A DNA stretch of 64,000 nt, from positions 179,130 through 243,129 of the forward strand of contig CAJNDS010000060.1 in NCBI GenBank assembly GCA_905221605.1, read 5' to 3'. The DNA is from Symbiodinium natans. Its lineage: Eukaryota; Sar; Dinophyceae; Suessiales; Symbiodiniaceae. Shown piece by piece: positions 20,541 to 29,290 of this stretch; the stretch's first letter is position 1, and the number at the start of each line of letters is the position of its first letter. The notes under the pieces were generated by a model. It did not search any database. It had not been told where the DNA came from and worked only from the letters and a program-made list of their open reading frames with translations. The translations under genes were made by a program, and so were the position numbers.

Positions 20541-23500
20541 GACGCGCAAGGGGCCACGCTGGGCTGGCTGGCGTGAGGGATCGGCCACGGCTGAAAGGGG
20601 CGCAAGTGATGCTGTGCGCCCAGCAGACGCGGTCGACACGGCGCGCTGCCCGAGCTATCGTATCGTGGAGAGCTGGGACATCGATAAGATGATCGAGGAA
20701 CCTCCAACGGACTATTATTATGAGCAGCTCGCGGCAGATATGCGCGCCCGGCACCCTAAGGCGTGCCCGCACCTCCTCGACCACCTCGTTTCCTTAGAGG
20801 GTTTCCTAGATAAGTCAATCTTGTTTGGGTTCTCGTTTGGGATCAGTAAGGCCGAAGTTTGTGTCTCCAAAGGTAAGCTCCCAGGACACAACATTGGGCG
20901 GGACGGGAGTTCGCCTGACGAAGAGCGTTGTCAGGCGGTGATTGACTTTCCCCCGCTCTGGGAGAAGCTTCACATTCAGCAATTTTTGGGTTGCGCAAAT
21001 TGGTTGCGCGGCTACCTGCCTGTTGAGTATGGGCACGCAGCCAAGATTTTAGGGCAGTGGCAGAAGCCAGGCGCCGTCTTTCCTGAAGGCGGGCTGGGCT
21101 CAGCCGCCACCGAGGGTTGCAAAGCCTTTAAAGCGATTAAGCGCATGATGCAGAACCGCATCAATTTGGCTACCTTCGATGAGGCCTCTGCTGCGGATGG
21201 GTCGTGTCCCCTTGAGCAGATCGCGGATGCGTCGGGCATCGCGGTAGGGGGCAGCGTCGTGCAGATGACGCGTGACTTGAGTCAGCTCAAAGTGCTTATG
21301 ACGCACTCAAAGAGCTTGACCCCCGCGCAGCAAAACTGGCCGCCCTTGATACAGGAGGCGTTTGCCCAGCTCGAGGTAAAGCGGGCGACACGCCGCATGT
21401 TTGGCTCTATTCGGACTCTGTGTTGGACAGATCATGCCAACCTTACCCGAGCGCAAACGTCGGACATCGGAATGGATCCGAAACTCGTCCGGTGGGTTGC
21501 GGAAATCCTTATGGATGGGTCCGAAATAAGGAGCCTTAGCGGTCGCTCAGCGACGCTGGGTGACAGTTTTAGCCGCAATCCCAAAGATCGGGATGCGCTC
21601 CTTGCGGCGAGGACGAAAGATCTCGAGGGCCTTTCGGGCCAACTCCGAGGTTTCGACCTGGACCAGTACCTCGGAGAGGGTACTGAGGGTGACGGACCCG
21701 TGCCCTGGGCGGTCGGCAACGACGCCGTCCCAGAGCCTGCGGGCCGTGTCCAGGCCGCGGCTGTGCCGATGTGCGTCGTCGCAGCCCTTCCGGTGCGCGT
21801 CATGGTTGTCTTTGACTACGCGCGTTGGAAAGAGCAGGACGCAGAGCTGACTGAAATCAGGCGCGTTTTTCAAGCGAGCCTCCCTGGAGTTTCTGTGGCT
21901 GTCAGGGGTTGTTGGGGTCCGTTTGAGGATACCGACGGGCTTGCCTCGCATTTTGATTGCGGGGCCGGCAGGCTCGCAGGGACCAAGAAGATCAAGCGGA
22001 TCAGGGTCGACTTGCTTACTTCGTGTGCCAAGGTTCTTAGGGAAGCTTCGGGGTTTCGTCCGCAGTTCCTCGTAGGACTAGGGCAAGGCGGGCTTGTCAC
22101 AGCCGTCCTTAGGTGGCCTTTGGTTGTTGAGCTCACGCTCCAAGCAAGGAACCTGCAGCGCAAGGAAGCCAGGGCTGTAGGAGAGGCTTGGGCAGGCATC
22201 AAGGCTATCTGGGCGGTGCGGCCACGCCTTTGGCGCACGCAGCAAGGCCACTTGGAAGTGGCCGAGGCTTGTCCGGAACTCAAGAAGGATTTTCCGGAGC
22301 CTCCCCTGCGAGGTTTTGGGATCGTAGGGAAGCAGGCATTGGGGGCGGAGGTTCTGCGGTCCTTGAGGCTGGACGCGGTTCGTTCCATTGATGATGCCAG
22401 CATTAGAGGGATGCTGGACGAACCGTCACGACCCCTCTGGGACCATGAGGGTCTGTGCATCTGCGGCAAGCGGACCTACCTGTTTTCTCGCTGCCCCGCC
22501 TGCATCGAGAAAGAGGCAGTCGATATCTCGGTAGAGATAGCCGAGCGGGAGGAGCCCGAACCTCCGCTTGAGGGCGACCTTGAGGCCCATGAGGTGGGCC
22601 TAGAGGTCAACTCCGTCCTTGCAACTTTGGATAGGACAGGAGGTTTGGTTAGGGTTAGGTCCTCAACCATCCAGCAATGGGCGGTAGGGTTTAGGACTAC
22701 GCCCAAAGATGCTCCAGTTCCCACTGCATATGGCATGCTGAGTGGGAAGATATGGAAGAAGAGCCATTCCATGAAGCTCAGCCTCGGCTCCCAGCACAAG
22801 GATCTTTCCAAGTGGGGCGATGTGAAGCCTTACTGGACCACATGGGTGGTTAGAGAAGATGGTGCTGTGGTGGCGGGGCACAACTGCTCGCCCCTGAATG
22901 TGGTTCAGGGCGACATCGTCGTGCATTGGTCGTCAGTGGTGAACTGGCACGGCCACAGACATGTCGTGAATGAGCAGTGTGAAGTGCTCTGGAGGTCTAA
23001 TGGTAAAGAGGTTGCCTTAGACCCCTCCTTCGGCAAGCTGATAGCCCTTGTGGGTAGGGTTACTCAGGTCATTGGCTGGCGGGCAACCGGAGAAGCAGCT
23101 TCGGATCCCCGCAGGTCTACCCTGCAGGCGTCAAGGGTCCTTGCTCAATTCTCTTCGTCCAACGAGGGCGTAGAAGGGCATTGGACCGCGGGCGCTATCA
23201 GTCGCGGGAAGAATGCCAATGAGTGCAAGCTGAAGGGTAGAGTTTTGGCGTTTATGGGTGAAGAGCACAAGGGCCCTGCAGTGGTTCTAGAGCTCGTTAG
23301 CCATAGCCCCATCCTGTGCATTTGGGACCATTCCTCAACCAAGGTCAAGGTCGAGTTTAAGGGCGGTGTTCCGTCTTTGAGCCTGATCGCGGAGGAGGAC
23401 GAAAATCGTCGTGAGCAGCTTGCGGTCGAGGCAAGGGACGCGGCGAACATTTCGGAGTTCCGAGTCACGGGATCCCTTCGTACGGCGTGGTACGAGGGTC

Positions 23501-23880
23501 AGCGGCGCGATCCCTCATTGGCGGGCTCGATTCGCAAGCCAGAGCCGCCAATGGAGATATCCGGAGACGGGTTGCTTGAGCGCGAGGTGACCCTCAGGAC
23601 GGGTCAAACCGTCGTAGTCCCAGTGGTTCCCAACGGGGCTGCGGGCGCGAATGGGGTGACCTGGCGCCGCGCTTGCTACAATTCAGTCCACTGTGGAGTC
23701 CTTGGGGCCCATAGGTCTGCTGAGGTTACCGTCAAGCTGCTAGAGAGGGCAGTCTGGTGGCCCGACTTAGAGAAAGATGTGCGGACCTGGGTCGCCAAAT
23801 GTCTCGCTTGCATTAAAGGCCGCTCTCGACCGACGAAGGTTGAAGCTCGTCGAGCCGATGAGGTCTCTGACTCATGCTGA
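20541..23880 (+). CDS. RT thumb/connection, RNase H, linker, integrase zinc finger
   Basis: The frame is open 20275-23880. About 20775-21050 matches the Ty3/gypsy RT region that follows the catalytic YxDD: a FGISKAEV block, GKLPGHNIGRDG, VIDFPP, and HIQQFLGCANWLRGYLP. About 21160-21470 is RNase H of the same family: ADASGIAVGG (catalytic Asp at 21226-21228), SKSLTPAQQNW, QEAFAQLE and CWTDHANL. About 2 kb of linker follows with a GLGQGG loop, a CICG...CPAC zinc-ribbon-like pair and beta-rich repeats of unknown role. The integrase HHCC finger ends it: H at 23689, H-x6-H-x29-C-x2-C with Cys at 23800 and 23809. The RT palm is missing upstream and instead lies at 26.3-26.9 kb. Confidence 0.8.
21739..21758. 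repeat. Covarying hairpin copy 4
   Basis: GCGGGCC, loop GTGTCCA, GGCCGC; outer AGCC/GGCT. It is read in frame as PAGRVQAA in the pol linker. Confidence 0.75.
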
Positions 23881-26800
23881 AGTCAGGAGGGCGTTCGTGC
23901 GCTGTGTGCTTCGCAGCAGGACGATCCCGAGCCTCATCAGGTCGGATAGAGGGCCAGAGTTCAAGAATGCGCTCATGGCAGAACTCAGCGCTATGCTTGG
24001 GACCGAGTGGCGGTTCAGCGCGCCCTTGAGGCCTTGTGAGTTGGGCGCAAACGAGCGAGTCCACCAAGAAGTTCAAAAGGTGCTGGGGGCGGTCGTCAGG
24101 CAAGTCGGCGCCTCCCTTTCCGAAGCTTGGTCGGATTGGCTCGTGGTGGCGGAGTACGTCATAGATAACACTCCGGGACCCCACGGGTATACCCCGAGGG
24201 ACCTAGAGCGGAGCTGGTCGCTCGCTCTACCACTTGAAAAGGACGTCCTGCGAGACGCCTTGCAGTTCGAACCCATCTCTGATTGGGCTCGGAGCCAGTT
24301 TAAGCAGTTCTCGGAACTAGCTGCTGCGGTCCGAGAGCACTGGACGCGGTCTTCAGAAGCGCGGGCGAAACTTGCAAATCGCCATAGGCGCACTGTGGAC
24401 CTTAAGCCAGGAGACCGAGTGGTCTGGAACGCTCCGAGGGCCCGTTCAGAGGGGGCGGGGCGTGTGCCTTGGAAACCGGGTCTGACCGGCCCCTGGCGCG
24501 TGTTGGAAGTCAAGGGCCACAGGCTCACCTTGGAGCCCGTGTCGATGGAGTCGGGGGGTACTTCTTCCGCCCGGCGCGGCCCGATGGAGGCGCACGCGGA
24601 AGACTGCATTCTTGTTCCTGCGGATGCAGATGGCGCGGAATCCCGCGAGCCGGTCGTCTTTGAGGACGATGGAACCGGCGGGGACGGCTTGTCTCGCCCC
24701 AGCTTAGGGCAACAGGTTCAAGGCGACGCCAAGCAAGTGGAGTTCACGCTGACCAGGCGCGGGAGGGACTTCGTCCTCCGCCTTGGCGACCGCATTGCCT
24801 ATCGGGGTGTAGGTGGAGGCCCTAAGGTGTGCAGGTTAGGACGGGTTACGCAGGTAGATGCTGCCCGTGCGCAGGTCGGCGTGCGCCGCTATCTCCCCGA
24901 TGCCAGCGGGGTTCGCGTCAAATGGCGGCTTGCATACATCGCCGAGGACGGTGCGCTCACGCTTTCAGAGGGGACTCGTCCGGCCCACGAAGCGGTTACC
25001 GTCAGGGAGATCATTTCCAAGGTCGACCTGAACCGCGACGGCGTGCTTGCTGCAGCCTCGGCCAGGAAGTTGGACAAGGGAGCGTACTCGTTACAGGACA
25101 GGACGCTCGAGAGAGCGTCTCGCGCCAGAACGGGTGTGCTCTCGATCCGAGAGGCCCTCGCGGACCTCTTGGTCGCGGAACCTCGCGTGTTGCAGCCTAG
25201 GGCTTCCCCAGAGTCGGGTGCTGTCGAGAGTTGGTTCCGGCAGTATTTCCTTGGAGGGGTTGCCGATGTCTTAGAGGTTGCTTGGGGTGACGCGGTCGTT
25301 TCCGACGCGGCTAGGAGGCACGGGTATAGGGTTGTTCCAGCTTTTGCGCAAGGCAAGCAGGCCTACGGGATCACCTGGAACCTGACCGCAGAAGGGCACT
25401 TAGAGGCAATTAGCGGCGCTGTTTTGCGCGCAGAGCCGAAGGTGCTCGTGATTGGGCTTGAGGGCAAGAATGTGCCCCGAGCTTTCCTTCAGCTAGTCGT
25501 CCGGTGTGCGCAGGAACGCACGCGCACGGGCGCCCACGTCGCGCTGCATTTGCAGGCACAAAAAGGCGAGTGGGAACCCTGGCGGCTAGAGGAGTGGGGC
25601 GCCTTGTTTGGGACGCTCGCAGAGCCACGCTGGCCTTGGGCTTTCGTGCGGGCTGACATATGCCAGTTCGCGCGGGCCAGTGGCCGCGACAACCTCGTTG
25701 AGAGCGGGGCCCTGTGGCTCGCCGATTTCAGCTTAGAATCGGTAGGTTTGAGGTGTAGTAGGCCGGATGCGTTAGGCGCAGTGCAGCACAAGCACGTTGG
25801 GCGCGCGCAAGCCGACTACAACCTCATAGGGGCGGCTTTCTGCGCATCACTCCAGGACCTTGGTCTGAGGGGCGCAGAAGAGCTGTGCACCGCTGCAGTT
25901 GAAAGCTTTCCAGCCACTGCGGGTGCGGATAGCGCCGCGGCTGCACCACAGCCCTCTCCAGTCATTCCCCTCCCGGACGTGCGCTCGGGCGAGGACCTCA
26001 CGCCAGCAGAGCGTGCGGAGCTGGATAAGGAGGTGGATAAGTACGCCGCTGAGAAGGAAGCGTTTTGGCGAACCAAGGCGGACGCCAAGGACTGGGATTC
26101 CGTCCGGGCTGACCTTGAGGTCTATGCTCTTGCGGGCGAGAAGGTCGCGGAGGATCCTAGGCGCACCGAGGCCTATAGAGACCTCGTATGGTCGGGTTTG
26201 AAGATCGAGCCTGGACCAACCAGACCAGGGCTGACCGATGCTGACATCGCAGCCGTCAGGGAGGTCATACGGCGAAAGGCCGCTGGGTTCTGGGTGGAGG
26301 ACACCACCAGGACCACGGTCAGGAAGTTCGCCCATGACTGCATCCCCACCGGGCCGCCGGTCTCGTCCCAGCCTCACAGTCTGAGGGGCGAGTCCGCGCA
26401 ATGGGTCGACGACAAGCTTGAAGAAGAATGCAAGCGGGGTCAGTTGATCCGCGGCAGCTCGGCTTGGGGATCTGCGCCGTTTCCGACCAAGGAAATGCCC
26501 AGCTACAAGCGGCATAGGAAGCGACGCTTGGTGGTTGACTACCGCCGTGTGAATGCCCGAATTAAGCGCTCCACGTACTATTGTCGGCGGGGTAGCGATG
26601 TGCTCGCCGCCGCAGTAGGTTCGGTTTGGTATACCTTCGTGGATGCGGTTAGTGGGTTTAATCAAATTAGGAACACCAAGCGTGCTCGCGAGGTGTTGGC
26701 CATTGTGGCAAGATCAGGGAAATATCTCCCTGTCGGCCTCACCTTTGGCCCGATTAACGGCCCAGATGATTTCAACTTTGTGGTTGATAGGGCCTATGCC

Positions 26801-27100
26801 CCCGGCAGAGGTAGGCGCCTTAAGTATACTAAGGAGTGGATAGCCTACGTGGATGATCTTACTGTTAGGACGGGTAGGGTCATTGATGGGCAGTTTTTCA
26901 CTGATGCCCAAGCCGAGGGGGCGGTGCGCGAAGCGTGCGCCAAAGGGGCAGTCGCAGCTCCGCAGAGCGCGTCGTCTGCTCTTGAAGCCTTAGGCGTTCG
27001 CGGTGCGCACAACACCAAGCGCGCGAACCATGACGCGGCGCGCTCAGACCAGAATCACCCCACGCGCGTTCTGATGCTCAGGATGTTGGGGCTGTTCGGG
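23777..27100 (+). CDS. Integrase core (truncated), linker, RT fingers/palm
   Basis: From about 23850 the frame reads LTHAEVRRAFV, IRSDRGPEF (second catalytic Asp, codon 23945) and GANERVHQEV (Glu, codon 24053), a D-x35-E spacing. Only about 44 codons separate the last finger Cys from this Asp, where roughly 100 are usual, so the segment with the first catalytic Asp is gone. Next come the integrase C-terminal region (LKPGDRVVWNAP), a long linker with a degenerate Rossmann-like part near 25240-25680, and the RT: VDYRRVNARIK (near 26530), FVDAVSGFNQI (26637), YLPVGLTFGPINGPDDFNFV, and YVDD at 26846-26857. The thumb and RNase H that should follow are upstream at 20.7-21.5 kb. The frame is uninterrupted from integrase to palm; sense fades after about 27000. 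Confidence 0.8.
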
Positions 27101-27107
27101 TGTTTCT

Positions 27108-29290
27108 GTGTTCAGGGCGGGTGTTTTTGGGGCGGGCCGTTTCCCAGGTCGCCGGTCTGCGGGCAGAAGGATTTCTCGTCGTTCGTCGCGTGCGGCTTCG
27201 TTCCTCTGTCTCGCAGCCAGTGTTTTGCAAGCAGGCCTATATAGAGGTTCGGTCCTAGGTAGTCCCTCTCCGCGTTCGTGCCTGTGCACTGCGCCCCGCT
27301 GCGGGTCGCGACCAGACCGCGCGGGAGCGACCGATCGGTCGCCCGGACCTTCGTGGTCAACCACAAGGCCCCCGCTGCGGGCCGTGCCCTGGCCGCGCGG
27401 GAGCGGCTGCCTACCACTACTGCACACCGGCCCCTTGCAGCGGGCCGTGTCCTGGCCGCTCAAGGGCGCGTCGGGTTTTCCTCGCCCATCGGAGGTCCAG
27501 CGAAGCCGCGGGCCTCAGTGCCGCGATGGGTGGAGGAGGGTCGAAGGGTCCGCTCCGGGCGGCCTCTACCCGGTTGATGAGTTGATCGAACAACTCGGCA
27601 TCACCATCAACCAGTACAACCAGGCGGTCGCGCACGACGCCAACCAGCGGAAACCGAGGTTGGATACCTCGTACGCTGGCTACTTGCGTGCCTTCCAAGG
27701 CCACTCGGCCGATTGCGGCCATCCTATGGGATTCATGATGGAGGGCCTAAGTGAGACCGCCATCAACGATCTTATATATCGGTATGGCCCGGCCATGTGG
27801 CACGGCACGGACTTGCATGTCGTGCCGAGCCTGATCGAGAATGGCTTGATCCCCGGCGGCGGGCCGGGAGGCCGCCTCGGGGTGCACTACGTCCTAGGGC
27901 ACTGCCCCACGCAGTGGGAGGACGGGAGACGCGGGTTCCGCCGCGGATCGACTTGCATAGTCGAGGTCCGGTTGGCGGTCCTGCGGGACGCCGGAGTGCC
28001 TATCTATGCGGGAGCAGATGGGGTGGCTCTCACTGGCCAGATTAGAGCCACCGGCATCTCCCGCATCTGGGCACTCCCCAAAGGCTCAGCTGTTTACTCC
28101 ATCTTAATAGCTGAGTTAGAAGTGGATCGGTTGATCCAGCATGTCGACCTAAGGAGTTTAGGCGACACCAGTGCGGGCCCCCACCCGCCGTTGGGGCGAG
28201 GACCGAAACTGGGCACGGTCCAAGCGTCCCAAGCTGCTGCGGCCAGCAGTGGCGCGGCGAGCTCCTCGACGGTTGTGCTGGCCCCTGCGGGCCGTGTCAT
28301 GGCCGCGGGGGCCGCCCAACCTGTTACCCCTCCTAAGGCCGCGCCTAAGGCCAAAGGGCGTGCTTCAGGGGCTCCTAAGACTTCGATCTTTCCAGCGAAG
28401 CCCAAGGAGTATCCTAGGCGCAACATCCCTGGCCCCAATGCCCTCGAGGCCGAAGACTCGCTCGAGGAAGAGGCAGCCCAAGAAGCTGAAGGTGTCGAGG
28501 AAGATAGTTCCAGCTCGGATCTTCCCGACACGCGGGCGCCCCAAGCCGCGGTCAAGGTGAAGGAGGACGAAGAGCCCGCTGGTGGGGCCCAGGCCGGGAG
28601 CATAGAGGAAGGAGTCCTCGAACTTGGCCAATCGGTGGTCAGCACCGCGAAGGAGTACCTCGCGCGGTCCGAAGCTCTTCTGAGAGCGCAGAAACTCCAG
28701 TCGAGAATACTGGAGGTGGCGGGAACCGCGATGGTGAAGTTAGAAAAGATCACCAAGCGTGAGGAATCCCTCAAAACTCTGCGCCGTGGGGGAGAGAATC
28801 GGGCGGCCGAGGAAGGCGCCGACGGGGAAGAGGTGTCTGACGATGGTCAGGATGCCCCCGGGGGTGCGGGATCGAGCAGTTCCGCCAGGCCTTCAAGAGG
28901 CGGGACCGTCCGGTCCGCCCCGGCCCCAGAGGTGCCTCGCCCCAATGCTGACGGCCACTATGGATGCTCAGCTCCTGGATGCGGGCTGGCCTTTGAGTCG
29001 CTGGTGCAATACCACTTGCATCAGGCGGCCTGCCATGGCGCCTCTCTTCCGCCCAACCTGGGGATCAGCCCCTCCGCACCTCTTGACCCTTTTCGTCAAG
29101 ACTGGCGGGGACGGTTGTTCCGCCGAGGAAAGGACGGTGGGTATGGGGAGGTGCCCATGCTCCGAGTGATTCGGTACCACAAAGCCAACGGGTACGATCA
29201 CTCGAAGGTCCCGCTCCTGAAGAGAGGGGACCGAATCCAGCTTGAGGACGGATCGCACCGCATTTATGGTGGTAGTCATGGTGGGGGTGG
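27108..29290 (+). CDS. Tpt1/KptA-like RNA 2'-phosphotransferase domain with C2H2 finger
   Basis: The frame is open 27108-29498; meaningful from about 27560. 27573-28072 follows the Tpt1/KptA family: an N-terminal winged-helix part (VDELIEQLGI...LRAFQGHS), WHGT (His codon 27801), NGLIPGG, VHYVL, GFRRGST, then IYAGADGVALTGQI matching the FYxxxNGVWLTxxV end. This family removes splice-junction 2'-phosphates from RNA using NAD and can ADP-ribosylate nucleic-acid ends. Arg of RAFQGHS and Arg of GFRRGS fit two essential arginines; the N-terminal LLRH Arg-His pair is not seen, so activity is uncertain. A low-complexity Ala/Pro/Glu linker follows, then a C-x4-C-x12-H-x4-H finger near 28960-29030. After about 29280 the sense frame shifts beside a run of five G. 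Confidence 0.75.
27301..27320. repeat. Covarying hairpin copy 5
   Basis: GCGGGTC, loop GCGACCA, GACCGC; outer CCCGC/GCGGG. A perfect 16-bp palindrome GCGACCGATCGGTCGC follows at 27327-27342. Confidence 0.75.
27377..27396. repeat. Covarying hairpin copy 6
   Basis: GCGGGCC, loop GTGCCCT, GGCCGC; outer CCCGC/GCGGG. Confidence 0.75.
27440..27459. repeat. Covarying hairpin copy 7
   Basis: GCGGGCC, loop GTGTCCT, GGCCGC; outer CCCTTG/CAAGGG, a compensatory change relative to copies 5 and 6. Confidence 0.8.
28287..28306. repeat. Covarying hairpin copy 8
   Basis: GCGGGCC, loop GTGTCAT, GGCCGC; outer GGCCCC/GGGGCC. Read in frame as PAGRVMAA in the cargo linker. Confidence 0.75.

Noticed and set aside
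22060-22110. An alpha/beta-hydrolase nucleophile elbow (GLGQGG) in the pol linker
   Set aside because: The elbow needs G-x-(S/C/D)-x-G; Gln stands at the nucleophile position and no acid/His partners are evident.
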